From assembly GCA_030752795.1 (NCBI GenBank), contig JASMDM010000067.1, positions 62,001 through 126,000 on the forward strand: DNA of 64,000 nt, in the 5' to 3' direction. The notes under the pieces were generated by a model. That model ran no database searches and was not told the DNA's origin. It was given only the letters and a program-made list of their open reading frames with translations. The position numbers and the translations under genes are program-made. Source of the stretch: SAR202 cluster bacterium. GTDB lineage: Bacteria; Chloroflexota; Dehalococcoidia; Lucifugimonadales; UBA1123. This document shows, one piece after another, positions 55,796-64,000 of the stretch; the stretch's first letter is position 1, and every line of letters begins with the position of its first letter.

Positions 55796-56818
55796 CTAAT
55801 CACGAAGCACCACCGCCTCACCGCCAGCCCCAGCCTCAACCACCTCGCCTACGACCATCGCGTCCGGCGTGAGCTCGAGTACGCGGTCCGCCTCGGACGG
55901 GTCACAGACGAGCACCATTCCGAGGCCCATGTTGAACACGCGGAACATCTCGTCGTGATGGATGCCGCCGTCTTCCTGGATCAGGCTGAATATCGGGAGC
56001 GCCGGCCAGGAGGAAGTGTCGAACCGAGCGGCAATTCCGTCCGGAAGCATTCGCGGCACGTTCTCGATCAGTCCGCCGCCGGTGATGTGCGCGATCCCTT
56101 TCGCGAACGAATACACGGGTTTCAGCGCTGCGTGATACGGCGGATGGGACCGGAGCAGCGCCTCCCCTAGCGTCTCGCCAAGTTCAGCCCGGTGCTCGGA
56201 CAGCGGGGCGGCGTCATGTTCAAGGTCGTATACGCGCCTGACCAGGGAGTACCCGTTGGTGTGCAGGCCGTTCGATGGAAGCCCAATCAGAACGTCGCCC
56301 TCCCGGATTGTCGACGGATCGATCATCTCCGACCGTTCCACCGCGCCCACGACGAAACCCGATACGTCGAAGTTATCGCCGGCAAACACACCTGGCATCT
56401 CGGCCGTCTCGCCTCCGATCAAGGCGCAGTTCACGTTGCTGCACGCCTTGGCCATTCCGGCTACCAGCATCTCGACGACATCCGGTCGCAGCTTGCTCAT
56501 GTTGATGTAGTCGAGGAAGAAGATCGGAGCCGCGCCGCACACGATGACGTCGTTGATGCAGGCGTTCACAAGGTCCTCGCCGATGCCGTCGAAGCTGTCC
56601 ATCATCACGGCGATCTTCAGCTTGGTGCCCACCGGATCGGTGCTCGAAACCAGCACCGGGTCGCGATAGCCGCCGAAGCGATATATCGCGCCGAACGCGC
56701 CGACTCCTGCCAGCACTTCCGGTCCGTGCGTCGGCGTGACGATGCTGCCGATCCGCCGCTTGATGTCTCGCGACGCCTCAAGGTCGACGCCGGCTTCTTT
56801 GTACGTTCGATCAGTCAT
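55796..56818 (-). CDS. purM: Phosphoribosylformylglycinamidine cyclo-ligase
   Basis: The 340-residue protein shows YKEAGVDLEASRDIKRRI at the start, VGAFGAIYRF (about residue 37), INDVIVCGAAPIFFLDYI, IGGETAEMPGVF (about residue 150) and the C-terminal HITGGGLIENVPRML. It closes the imidazole ring of AIR using ATP. MTDRTYKEAG at 56818 is the accepted start; the frame above lacks homology. It follows purN in the operon. Confidence 0.95.
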   Translation of the reverse strand: MTDRTYKEAGVDLEASRDIKRRIGSIVTPTHGPEVLAGVGAFGAIYRFGGYRDPVLVSSTDPVGTKLKIAVMMDSFDGIGEDLVNACINDVIVCGAAPIFFLDYINMSKLRPDVVEMLVAGMAKACSNVNCALIGGETAEMPGVFAGDNFDVSGFVVGAVERSEMIDPSTIREGDVLIGLPSNGLHTNGYSLVRRVYDLEHDAAPLSEHRAELGETLGEALLRSHPPYHAALKPVYSFAKGIAHITGGGLIENVPRMLPDGIAARFDTSSWPALPIFSLIQEDGGIHHDEMFRVFNMGLGMVLVCDPSEADRVLELTPDAMVVGEVVEAGAGGEAVVLRD

Positions 56819-56867
56819 GAATCGGTAATCCTCGCGATGGCAACGACGAACGGAGTCGATCCGTCGA

Positions 56868-57500
56868 TCAACTCTTCCAATCGTTGACAAGTTTTGACAA
56901 GTCGATTTCGCCTGCGGCGATTTGTTGCAGTGTTTCAGCGTACAGCCCATGCTCCTGTTCGAGAACCCGTGCGGCTAGGTCTTCCGCGCTGTCATCGGCG
57001 AGGACGTTTACTTGGCGCTGGGCGACGATAGGACCGTGGTCGTATTCCTCGTCAACGACGTGGATGCTGACGCCTGAGACGGTCTCACCCGCGTCAAGCA
57101 CCGCCTGATGTACCCGGATGCCGTACATGCCTCGTCCGCCAAACTTCGGGAGCAACGCCGGATGCACGTTGAGAATGTGCCCCGAAAATCGCCCGAGAGT
57201 CGACGACCCCAGCTTCTTCATGTACCCGGCGAGCACTACAACCTCGGCGCCGCAATCCGCGAGCGTCGATGCGATCGCCCCGTCGAGCTCAGTCTCGTTC
57301 GGATGCGTCTTGCCGCTCAGGTGACGGACCGGGATGCCGCCGCGCCTCGCACGTTCGATTGCCGCCGCGCGGGAGTTGTTGCAGATGACAACACGAATCT
57401 GGGCGTCGAGTTGTCCGGTATTGATCGCATCGATGATGGCTTGGAGGTTAGTGCCCCCGTGAGAAGTCAGGACGCCGATGGGAAGCTTATTCGATGTCAT
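56868..57500 (-). CDS. purN: Phosphoribosylglycinamide formyltransferase
   Basis: The 210-residue protein has GVLTSHGGTNLQAII (residues 9-23), ILNVHPALLPKFGG with the catalytic Asn-His pair (about residue 112) and HVVDEEYDHGPIVAQ with the catalytic Asp (about residue 146). It transfers a formyl group from 10-formyl-tetrahydrofolate to GAR. The start MTSNKLPIG at 57500 is preferred. The C-terminus ends KLVNDWKS. Confidence 0.94.
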   Translation of the reverse strand: MTSNKLPIGVLTSHGGTNLQAIIDAINTGQLDAQIRVVICNNSRAAAIERARRGGIPVRHLSGKTHPNETELDGAIASTLADCGAEVVVLAGYMKKLGSSTLGRFSGHILNVHPALLPKFGGRGMYGIRVHQAVLDAGETVSGVSIHVVDEEYDHGPIVAQRQVNVLADDSAEDLAARVLEQEHGLYAETLQQIAAGEIDLSKLVNDWKS

Positions 57501-57612
57501 TCTCAAACCACCGGTCCGGCGCACTCAAGACATCGACGCAAAGAGGCGCTCAACCGTCATGCGCCCGCTGCCGAACGTGCAGGGTTGAACTGGATTCGGA
57601 CGCCTCAGGCCC

Positions 57613-59031
57613 TCAGTCAGCGGTGACCCGCGCCTCCATGACGAGCTTATCCATCTCAAGCTGGACTGGGATGGGGTACTCGCCCGTGAAGCAGCCCATG
57701 CAGAAATTCTCGCGCGGGATGCTCACCGCGTTGGTCAAGCCTTTGATGCTCAGGTAGCCCAACGAGTCCGAGCCGACGTATTGGCGGATGTCTTCGACGG
57801 ATTTGTCCGACGCGATCAGCTCCTTTTTCGATGCCATGTCAACGCCGAAGTGACACGTGGAAACGATCGGCGGAGCGCAAATTCTGAGGTGTATCTCGGC
57901 CGCGCCGCCGCGCCGCAGCAGGTTGACGACGTGGGGCGTGGTAGTTCCGCGCACGATGCTGTCGTCCACGACGATAAGCCGTTTGCCTTTGATCAGCTCC
58001 GGCAACGGGTTGAGCTTTCGGCGCACTCCCAGATCCCTGAATCGCTGGTCCGGTTGGATGAACGTTCGGCCGACGTAGCGATTCTTGACGAGCCCTTCGC
58101 CGAACGGAATCCCCGATTCTTGCGAGTAGCCCACCGCAGACGCCGTTGCCGAGTCCGGCACGCCAATCACCATGTCGGCATCAACCGGGTACTCTCTCGC
58201 CAACTCGGCGCCCATCCGCATCCGGTCTTTGTACAGCAGTCGACCGTTAATGACGCTGTCGGGTCGCGCAAAGTATATGTTTTCGAATATGCAGTTCGCC
58301 CTGCGACCGTTTCGGCTGCTGCGGTATATGGTCCGTAGGCCGTCCGCGTCTACGATGACCGCCTCGCCCGGTTCGACTTCTCGGACGTAAGTCGCGCCTA
58401 CGTGGTCCAGTGCGCACGACTCGGATGCGATAACCCAACCTCCGTTGAGCTTGCCGATGCACAGAGGCCGCACGCCCAAGGGATCTCTGATCCCAATAAG
58501 GGCGTCTTTGGTCAGCACGGTGAGCGAATAGGCGCCTTGGAGTTTTCGCATGGCATGAGCGGCCCGACCCGTCCAGCTATTGGATGGCGCGGTCGCCAGA
58601 ACGTACGCAACGATCTCGGAATCCGACGTGCCAGAAATCTGGCAACCCATGGCTTCGAGCTCTTCGCGAAGCTGTACCGCGTTGATCACGTTGCCATTGT
58701 GAGCCAGTGCGAGGTCAACAGATGGCCCATGCGCCAAAACGGGCTGAGCGTTGTCGATGCGGTTGGAGCCGGTGGTCGAGTAGCGGGTATGACCGATGGC
58801 GATATGGCCGGGCAAATCGTTGAGGTGGTCTTCCTGGAAGGCCTGATTGATCAGACCCATGGCGGTCCGGGTGCGGATTTGTCGCCCGTCCGCCGCCGAG
58901 ATTCCGGAACTCTCTTGCCCGCGATGTTGGAGGGCATAAAGTCCGAAGAACGCGATTCGGGCGACGTCTTCTCCGCGAGAGTAGACACCGACAACACCGC
59001 AAGCCTCGCGCGGGCTGTCTGCGGCAATCAT
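57613..59031 (-). CDS. purF: Amidophosphoribosyltransferase
   Basis: The 472-residue protein starts MIAADSPREACGVVGVY. The Cys at residue 12 is the expected N-terminal nucleophile after propeptide removal. IGHTRYSTTG and HNGNVINAVQLREEL form the glutaminase domain, and VVDDSIVRGTTT is the PRPP-binding loop (about residue 355). CHFGVDMASKKELIAS and NFCMGCFTGEYP hold cysteines of the Fe-S type seen in Gram-positive PurF. It catalyses the first committed step of purine synthesis. It is preceded by a strong promoter and a structured leader. Confidence 0.95.
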   Translation of the reverse strand: MIAADSPREACGVVGVYSRGEDVARIAFFGLYALQHRGQESSGISAADGRQIRTRTAMGLINQAFQEDHLNDLPGHIAIGHTRYSTTGSNRIDNAQPVLAHGPSVDLALAHNGNVINAVQLREELEAMGCQISGTSDSEIVAYVLATAPSNSWTGRAAHAMRKLQGAYSLTVLTKDALIGIRDPLGVRPLCIGKLNGGWVIASESCALDHVGATYVREVEPGEAVIVDADGLRTIYRSSRNGRRANCIFENIYFARPDSVINGRLLYKDRMRMGAELAREYPVDADMVIGVPDSATASAVGYSQESGIPFGEGLVKNRYVGRTFIQPDQRFRDLGVRRKLNPLPELIKGKRLIVVDDSIVRGTTTPHVVNLLRRGGAAEIHLRICAPPIVSTCHFGVDMASKKELIASDKSVEDIRQYVGSDSLGYLSIKGLTNAVSIPRENFCMGCFTGEYPIPVQLEMDKLVMEARVTAD

Positions 59032-59054
59032 GGCTTCCGCCCCACTGTCTCGGT

Positions 59055-59215
59055 GCGAGCTGTTTTGACTGATCGGTTTCCTCCCTCTCAGCGGGTACCG
59101 AGAGTTTAGCCCCGTGGCCTCAGCCTGCTTGCTTCCGGGTGAGCGCCATCTCGCTCAACGTCCGAAGCATTGGTGGTTCGCTAGCACATCCACCGTGCCG
59201 TCCCCGAAGACGGCA
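59055..59215 (-). promoter_or_regulatory. Structured leader of the purF operon
   Basis: The transcript starts about 185 bases before purF. It can form GTGCCGTC/GACGGCAC with a TTCGGG loop, then GGTGG/CCACC, and CTCTC/GAGAG just ahead of an unused GAGGGAGG. AAACTCTCGGTACC and CCGGAAGCAAGC recall parts of the glycine aptamer core, but the first helix between them looks too short. It may be a riboswitch or simply a structured leader; no known class could be assigned. Confidence 0.35.
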
Positions 59216-59222
59216 CAGACGC

Positions 59223-59252
59223 ATTATACGGGCGGCGCTCCGCCACGGTCAA
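59223..59252 (-). promoter_or_regulatory. Promoter of the purF operon
   Basis: On the minus strand TTGACC (59252-59247) and a perfect TATAAT (59228-59223) are separated by 18 bases. This is one of the clearest promoters in the window. It would drive purF, purN, purM, the HEPN pair and purH. Confidence 0.75.
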
Positions 59253-59381
59253 CGCTAGCGGCACAGAATTCAAGCACTCTCGCATCATCTTCGACCGCCC
59301 TCGTTTGGGTTCTCATACAGTGTCGTCGCGACCACGCCCGAGCGGGCCGGACGCGGACGCCGACAAACGTTGCGAACCCGA

Positions 59382-61073
59382 TCACTCCACTATCGGCTGC
59401 CCGATAATCCACAGGCTGGACACCGTGTAGATGACCATCAGCGCCAGCATCGGATACTGCCCCTTCAAAGCCTTCGCGTGGTCCGGCGTCGTGCGCAGCG
59501 CGATCACATGGGCGACGTAGACCGACACTATATGTCCGAGCACGATCGCGACGACCGAGATATACCAAACGAATTTGGCATTCACGGCGTTCAGGTTCGT
59601 CGTGTAATCCACGGTGCCGAATAAATCCCAGCCGAACCCGAACGGATCTGAGACTAACGGGATTATCAACTGCCCTTGGATTGCCAGCAGCGAAATGAAG
59701 TGAGCAAGATTGTACGCCAGCGCGATCGGCACCAGCGAGAACACGAAGATGCGAGCGGTCTCCCCGACCCTTGAGCTACCGCCTAACAATCGGGCACTCG
59801 CCCGCATAAACCGGATGAGCCGGAAAGTCTCGCCAACAGTTGACCCGCCGCCCAACAATCGGCCAGCCGACCTGGCGACAGGCTCAAGCGTAGACGCAAT
59901 GTTCCCGAATGTCTCGTCGTCGTTTGATTTGCCACCTGACAGCCGAGCGATCGCCCAAGAGAAACCGAGGTAGACTGCCATGAACAGCAACGGCACGACG
60001 ACGAGCCCAAAGGTGTCGATCAGCCCTTCGGGGTCACCGCCGAATTCCGAGATCCAGTCGCCCAGGTTGCTTTGGACCGCGGCCCAGGTCGACGTGTCCT
60101 GGAAACCGTCGAATGTCACAGTGGCAAGGGCAAGCACCACGAATGCGGCGACCGATGTCGAGACGCGTTGCGGCAGCGCAAGCCCGACCGCGTACGGTCG
60201 CAGGTTCAGCTCTCGCTCGCCCGGGGCCGCGTATTCGAAGCACTCATAGCAGTCCACGCAGCCTTCCGGACCCAGCCCGCACTCGAGGCTGCACCGGTGG
60301 CAGCGATCGTCGTTCGCAACGCGGACCTCGGTCGGCGAGAAACGAGCAAAGAATCCGAACAGCACGGTGAACGTCTCGCCGTGCTTGAGCCATGCATGCT
60401 TGCCGAACGCGGCCATACCGGCCCACGTCACTGCTGAATACATCAGGATCAGAATCCCAAGTCTGAACGGCTGAGCGGCGCCGGCATAGACATTTTCGAC
60501 CCAGGCGAACGACACGAACAACGCGACGGCTGGCCAAGACCCCCACTCTTCCGGATAGACGAGAGGCGGTTCGCGTTCTTCCCCGCGCGAGACAGCCGCC
60601 CGGACCCACTCGTACGAGATCTTCCATGGGTTCAGGTAGCGCCAAATGTTTCCGACAAGCGCCGCAACGTACCCCATGCCGACCCACCAGATGATCCACA
60701 CGAACGTGGGGGACAGGTTCGCGATGGGCTGGCTCGTGCCGAACAGGCTCGTTGAAACGACGAGGACGAAAAGCGCGAGAGCCAGGAGGCGTATCGGGAT
60801 CGCGAACGCGAGGTGTGAAATCGTTGCGCCAAGCACCGGAACTTTCAGCAGGTTCAGTCGCGGATAGCTTGTGTCTCCGGGCCGAACACGAACGAATATG
60901 CCGATGATGACAAATGAGAACGCGACCGTTGCCGCCGCGCCCAGCAGGAACAGGTTCAATGGAACTGGCAGGTCGTAGCGTTGGCCGAAGCCGTGAGCGT
61001 AAACGGGTTGCACGCCCACGGCCAAAACCATTGCCAACAGACCGAAAGCCAGCGACCTTCGGATGCGGTTCAC
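59382..61073 (-). CDS. Polytopic membrane protein with six-cysteine loop and internal repeats
   Basis: The 563-residue protein has a signal-like first segment followed by AHGFGQRYDLPVP and then about ten hydrophobic segments. A loop at residues 258-278 holds six cysteines: CHRC, SLEC, then GCVDCYEC, fit to bind zinc or an Fe-S/metal centre. Residues 376-441 hold three related segments, LSGGKSNDDETFG, LLGGGSTVGETFR and LLGGSSRVGETAR. I recall similar proteins labelled fenitrothion hydrolase in databases, but that name is doubtful. It starts 9 bases after the cupredoxin-like gene's stop, so it belongs to the same operon. Confidence 0.72.
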   Translation of the reverse strand: MNRIRRSLAFGLLAMVLAVGVQPVYAHGFGQRYDLPVPLNLFLLGAAATVAFSFVIIGIFVRVRPGDTSYPRLNLLKVPVLGATISHLAFAIPIRLLALALFVLVVSTSLFGTSQPIANLSPTFVWIIWWVGMGYVAALVGNIWRYLNPWKISYEWVRAAVSRGEEREPPLVYPEEWGSWPAVALFVSFAWVENVYAGAAQPFRLGILILMYSAVTWAGMAAFGKHAWLKHGETFTVLFGFFARFSPTEVRVANDDRCHRCSLECGLGPEGCVDCYECFEYAAPGERELNLRPYAVGLALPQRVSTSVAAFVVLALATVTFDGFQDTSTWAAVQSNLGDWISEFGGDPEGLIDTFGLVVVPLLFMAVYLGFSWAIARLSGGKSNDDETFGNIASTLEPVARSAGRLLGGGSTVGETFRLIRFMRASARLLGGSSRVGETARIFVFSLVPIALAYNLAHFISLLAIQGQLIIPLVSDPFGFGWDLFGTVDYTTNLNAVNAKFVWYISVVAIVLGHIVSVYVAHVIALRTTPDHAKALKGQYPMLALMVIYTVSSLWIIGQPIVE

Positions 61074-61082
61074 TAGACGCTC

Positions 61083-61970
61083 CTATCTCGGGTACACTTC
61101 GACAGCGCCCAAGACGACGCCCTCTTCTTCCTCGTCGTGCTCTTCTTCGCCCTCTTCATGCTCGTCTTCTTCGTGTGCCGCGCCTTCCGCCAAGGTAACG
61201 TTGGTCATTGCCGTGATGCCGTACGAGCAATGCTCGACGTCATACAGCGTTGCCATGAGTTCGTGCTCACCGACGGTTTCTAACATCTCGGTGATTTCGG
61301 GCTCTTCGTACATGGCGATCTCTACGCCGTCGACGTCAAGGTGCCAGTGGCCCGTCGCCATCGTCGTGCCTGCTGGCGCGGGCTCGAGCACATAGTTCAC
61401 CAAGTCCACGGCTACTCGAATCTCGCCGTCCATGTCGCCGGGTGAAGCAGAGATGGTGAAGCTCGGAGTCGGTGCACCAGCGGGGATTTCCGCTTTGCAG
61501 AGCTCATCGTCATCGTCATCGTGGGCGTGTTCCATGTCCATGTCCATCTCGCCGTGATGGAATTCGAAGTTGAATTTCCCGGTGGCGTCCGCGACGAACT
61601 CCAGTTTCGTCCCCATATCCGGCATCACCGCGACTTTGATGTCGTAGCCATGCAGGTGCACCGATCCTTCTTCATCGGAATCAAAAGACAAGGTCACCGA
61701 GTCGCCCTGTTTCACCTCGAACGACATCGACTCGCTGGTCAGTTTCCCGTCCTCGATCGTCAGGCTGAATTGCCGATCTTCCGGCTCCGAGTCGCCGCTG
61801 CAACCGATCACCGCCAACATCGCGAACGCCGCCAGTGAAATCGCCGCCAATTTGCCGAACCGCCGCCAGCCTGTGGCCGGATCGCGGTTGTCCGTTGAAT
61901 CTTCGATGTCTTGGCCGTGACCGGGCAATATTCCGACGACGGCGTCATTAACTGCCTTCAGTGTCTTCAT
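61083..61970 (-). CDS. Cupredoxin-like, His/Asp/Glu-rich membrane-anchored lipoprotein
   Basis: The 295-residue protein starts MKTLKAVNDAVVG at 61970 behind GGAGG. A hydrophobic stretch ends in MLAVIGC, a lipobox with Cys at residue 57, unusually far from the start. A cupredoxin-type domain follows (QFSLTIEDGKL, SVHLHGYDIK, FEFHHGEMDMDMEHAHDDDDD), then a second domain with GHWHLDVDG, and a tail of HEEDEHEEGEEEHDEEEE. The His and acidic clusters suggest copper or other metal binding outside the membrane. The partner genes on both sides look membrane-linked as well. Confidence 0.75.
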   Translation of the reverse strand: MKTLKAVNDAVVGILPGHGQDIEDSTDNRDPATGWRRFGKLAAISLAAFAMLAVIGCSGDSEPEDRQFSLTIEDGKLTSESMSFEVKQGDSVTLSFDSDEEGSVHLHGYDIKVAVMPDMGTKLEFVADATGKFNFEFHHGEMDMDMEHAHDDDDDELCKAEIPAGAPTPSFTISASPGDMDGEIRVAVDLVNYVLEPAPAGTTMATGHWHLDVDGVEIAMYEEPEITEMLETVGEHELMATLYDVEHCSYGITAMTNVTLAEGAAHEEDEHEEGEEEHDEEEEGVVLGAVEVYPR

Positions 61971-62005
61971 TCGATTGGCCCTCCAGAGTGAATGGTTGGT
62001 CCGCA

Positions 62006-62575
62006 TCACGCAGATCTTCTTCGACGTTTCACTCCTTGGCCTTTGCCCCGTTCCTTGAGGAACATCCGCAGCGCTATTCCGATCGCGGCGACTATCACCA
62101 GCACGGCGACCAGCGTGATAATGGCGGTCACGGGACTCGATTGGGTCACATCCAGCACGAACGTTGCCGTGCCTTCTCCCGGTCCCGCGCTTACCGCTAC
62201 ATCGAACGTCCACTCGCCTTTCCTGTCGATGGTCGCATTGAGGTCGTAGAAACTCGGGTCGGTCGGATCCTCGATCGCCAGCGCCGGACCGATGTCCGGT
62301 ATCCGCGCGTCAGGTCCGCTGGCGGTTACGGTGATGTCGGCGCCGAGCACCACCGTGCGGGTCGTCATCTCGATCACAACGAACGAAACGAGAACCTTGC
62401 CCACGGTGAGTGGGTCTGGCGCCGTTCCGATAGCCACCTCGTACGGCCCGGCAAACTCGCGGTTTTTGAAATCCATGCCTTCCCCATGCGAATACACGGT
62501 TGCCGGCAATGCAGTCGCCATCGCGACAATTATCGCGACACTGATCAAACCGGAGAGTATGGATTTTACGACCAA
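62006..62575 (-). CDS. Exported Ig-like domain protein with C-terminal membrane anchor
   Basis: The 189-residue protein starts with TTG at 62575 behind GAGGTG. A signal peptide (VKSILSGLISVAIIVAMATALPATVYSHG) leads to a beta-sandwich with GPYEVAIGTAPDPLTVGK and WTFDVAVSAGPGEGTATFVLDV, in the style of YtkA/CopC-type domains, and a C-terminal helix (ITLVAVLVIVAAIGIALRMFL) followed by a basic tail. The TYSHGEG start at the mature N-terminus has a His near the end, as in copper proteins. It is probably part of the same metal-handling operon. Confidence 0.68.
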   Translation of the reverse strand: MVVKSILSGLISVAIIVAMATALPATVYSHGEGMDFKNREFAGPYEVAIGTAPDPLTVGKVLVSFVVIEMTTRTVVLGADITVTASGPDARIPDIGPALAIEDPTDPSFYDLNATIDRKGEWTFDVAVSAGPGEGTATFVLDVTQSSPVTAIITLVAVLVIVAAIGIALRMFLKERGKGQGVKRRRRSA

Positions 62576-62693
62576 TGTGAACACCTCAAGGAATAAACGG
62601 CAGACGTACTCCCTCGCGTCGATCTGCCGCAGGGGATGTGTTCCGCGCACGGCGACATTCTAAACGACGAGAGATTGTTCTGCGGGCAAAGGC

Positions 62694-63071
62694 CTACGCC
62701 AGGGGCTGCGGCGGCCTCTTGGGAGGGGAGGAGTAGTGGTCTTGAAACGAGATTCGGTCCCAGGTCATCAGCGACCAGACCGAAGACGGTTCGAATTTGA
62801 GCGAATGGGCGAGATGGGTGTCGTCGAGGACAACAGCGGCCGGTGAAGCAGCGCCGCCGTCGAGACTGAGTACGGCGGTCGGGTTTCCGGTCGAGTCGGC
62901 GTTGTGGCCGTGCTGCCTGGCGAAATCGTGGTCGTGAGATGGCGCCGCGCCGACGTGGCGATGGGCCGGGTCGCGCTCCGCGAAGTGGTGATCGATCACC
63001 GGACCGAACGCCGGAAATATGACCGCGACCGCCAGAAGAAGCGGCCACAATAGTGCGAATTTCGACTTCAT
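62694..63071 (-). CDS. Small exported His-rich protein
   Basis: The 125-residue protein starts MKSKFALLWPLLLAVAVIFP at 63071, a clear signal peptide. The mature part has IDHHFAERDPAHRHVGAAPSHDHDF and RQHGHN, a dense His cluster that would bind metal ions, followed by a hydrophobic middle and a Pro-rich end. No family was recognised. It is the first gene of the putative metal operon and lies just after trpB. Confidence 0.65.
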   Translation of the reverse strand: MKSKFALLWPLLLAVAVIFPAFGPVIDHHFAERDPAHRHVGAAPSHDHDFARQHGHNADSTGNPTAVLSLDGGAASPAAVVLDDTHLAHSLKFEPSSVWSLMTWDRISFQDHYSSPPKRPPQPLA

Positions 63072-63120
63072 CTCGTGGGCATTATAGCAAAGGCGCTTAG
63101 CCGGAACGTAGCGTCCGCGA

Positions 63121-64000
63121 TCACTCGCCGATGCTGACGCCAAGCGCCTCGGCGACCGTGTCGATGTCTTTGTCGCCTCTGCCGCTGAGTCCCATCAGGA
63201 TGATCTGGTCTTTCGGCAGAGTCGGCGCAAGCTTCGACACATAGTGAACCGCGTGGGCGGGTTCCAACGCGGGGATGATGCCCTCGGACCGACACAGGAG
63301 CTCGAAGCCCTCGAGCGCCTCCGCGTCGGTGGCACTGACGTACTGGGCGCGGCCCTCGTCCCTAAGCCAGCTATGCTCGGGTCCTACTCCCGGGTAGTCC
63401 AAGCCAGCCGAGATCGAGTGCGCTTCGTGGATTTGGCCGTCTGCGTCCTGAAGCAGGTACGACATGCTGCCGTGGAGCACGCCGATCTGCCCAGCGGTCA
63501 ACGTTGCCGCGTGTTTGCCGGTTTCGACTCCGAGCCCCGCAGCTTCGACGCCCACCAGCTTGACCTCGCGGTCGCGGATGAACTCGTAGAACAGACCGAT
63601 CGCGTTGCTGCCGCCTCCCACGCACGCGACGGCGTAGTCGGGCAGCCGGCCCGCGGCGGCGCGGATCTGCTCGCGCGCCTCTCTGCCGATTATCGACTGG
63701 AAGTCCCTGACCACCTCCGGATACGGGTGCGGGCCCACAACGCTGCCGATGAGGTAGTGCGTCGTCTCGACGTTGGTGACCCAGTCGCGGATCGCCTCGT
63801 TGATGGCGTCCTTCAGCGTTCGGCTGCCTGAAGTCACCGGACGAACCTCGGCCCCAAGCAAGCGCATGCGGAAGACATTGAGAGCCTGCCTGCGGATGTC
63901 TTCCTCGCCCATGTACACAATGCACTCTTGCTTCAGCATCGCGCAGACCGTGGCCGTCGCGACCCCATGCTGGCCTGCGCCGGTCTCGGCGATGATCCGG
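63121..64000 (-). CDS. trpB: Tryptophan synthase beta chain, 5' end outside window
   Basis: The visible part (about 293 residues) begins at the window edge with [20 protein letters not shown] and includes the phosphate-binding [25 protein letters not shown], and the C-terminal [11 protein letters not shown] and [15 protein letters not shown]. TrpB joins indole and serine to tryptophan using PLP; the PLP-binding Lys lies upstream of the window. The C-terminus is normal. No trpA follows; the next gene downstream is the His-rich protein. Confidence 0.95.
   Translation of the reverse strand, partial: RIIAETGAGQHGVATATVCAMLKQECIVYMGEEDIRRQALNVFRMRLLGAEVRPVTSGSRTLKDAINEAIRDWVTNVETTHYLIGSVVGPHPYPEVVRDFQSIIGREAREQIRAAAGRLPDYAVACVGGGSNAIGLFYEFIRDREVKLVGVEAAGLGVETGKHAATLTAGQIGVLHGSMSYLLQDADGQIHEAHSISAGLDYPGVGPEHSWLRDEGRAQYVSATDAEALEGFELLCRSEGIIPALEPAHAVHYVSKLAPTLPKDQIILMGLSGRGDKDIDTVAEALGVSIGE

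Noticed and set aside
1-64000. CRISPR arrays, rRNA and tRNA genes
   Set aside because: I looked for regularly spaced direct repeats, for rRNA motifs and for T-arm GTTCGAATCC-type signatures with acceptor pairing and found none. A tRNA scan was not possible by eye, so a missed tRNA cannot be excluded.

Overview
The window looks like part of a free-living bacterial chromosome with high GC content and dense genes on both strands. The best guess is a Chloroflexota lineage of the SAR202/Dehalococcoidia type. That rests on the mix of enolase-superfamily enzymes, CaiB-type CoA transferases, crotonases, RraA- and HpcH-type aldolases, Gfo/Idh dehydrogenases and a Gram-positive-style SOS box. No rRNA or tRNA was recognised, so the assignment is an inference.

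Layout. 1-9 kb: a disrupted two-domain acetyltransferase, a ketopantoate-reductase-like enzyme, the selenocysteine elongation factor SelB, a tandem pair of acetyltransferases (one with a nonsense codon), an MNT/HepT toxin-antitoxin locus with a frameshifted toxin, and a frameshifted GH15 glucoamylase. 9-24 kb: an HpcH aldolase, Nudix hydrolase, zinc-type dehydrogenase, P-loop kinase-like protein, PIN toxin with a 59-aa partner, UvrA, a small basic-tailed protein, a broken enolase-family gene, an RraA-like aldolase, a Gfo/Idh oxidoreductase and two convergent MFS transporters, one frameshifted by an 11-bp tandem duplication. 24-30 kb: a repeat island holding a 131-bp MITE-like insertion, RsgA with an attenuator-like leader, a parallel beta-helix protein, a broken lipid-kinase-like gene and two genes sharing a 5' module. 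30-44 kb: a SorC-type regulator, a crotonase/CoA-transferase operon, a second small basic-tailed protein, an M20 amidohydrolase (frameshifted), a methyltransferase, a 14-repeat beta-propeller, a frameshifted crotonase and an intact enolase-family dehydratase. 44-59 kb: recA-recX with an SOS-box promoter, a CorC-like membrane protein, a histidine phosphatase, TilS, a PncA/PncB salvage pair, a glycosyltransferase and a purine operon (purF-purN-purM, then a HEPN gene and a partner gene, then purH). 59-64 kb: a putative metal-handling membrane operon of four genes, then trpB running off the edge.

How the genes work together. Housekeeping genes (selB, uvrA, rsgA, recA, recX, tilS, pur genes, trpB) are intact. 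At least eleven accessory genes carry nonsense codons, frameshifts, a tandem duplication, a likely microhomology deletion or a truncation. The catabolic genes point to breakdown of sugar acids and of CoA-activated organic compounds. PncA and PncB would convert nicotinamide to nicotinate mononucleotide. The pur operon covers four purine synthesis proteins.

The least explained items are the His/Cys-rich membrane operon at 59.4-63.1 kb, the HEPN pair inside the purine operon, the paralogous small proteins with basic AT-hook-like tails, the attenuator-like leader upstream of rsgA, the structured purF leader, and a composite dispersed repeat found at several places. All coordinates and motifs were read by eye. 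Family names come from recognition, not from a search.
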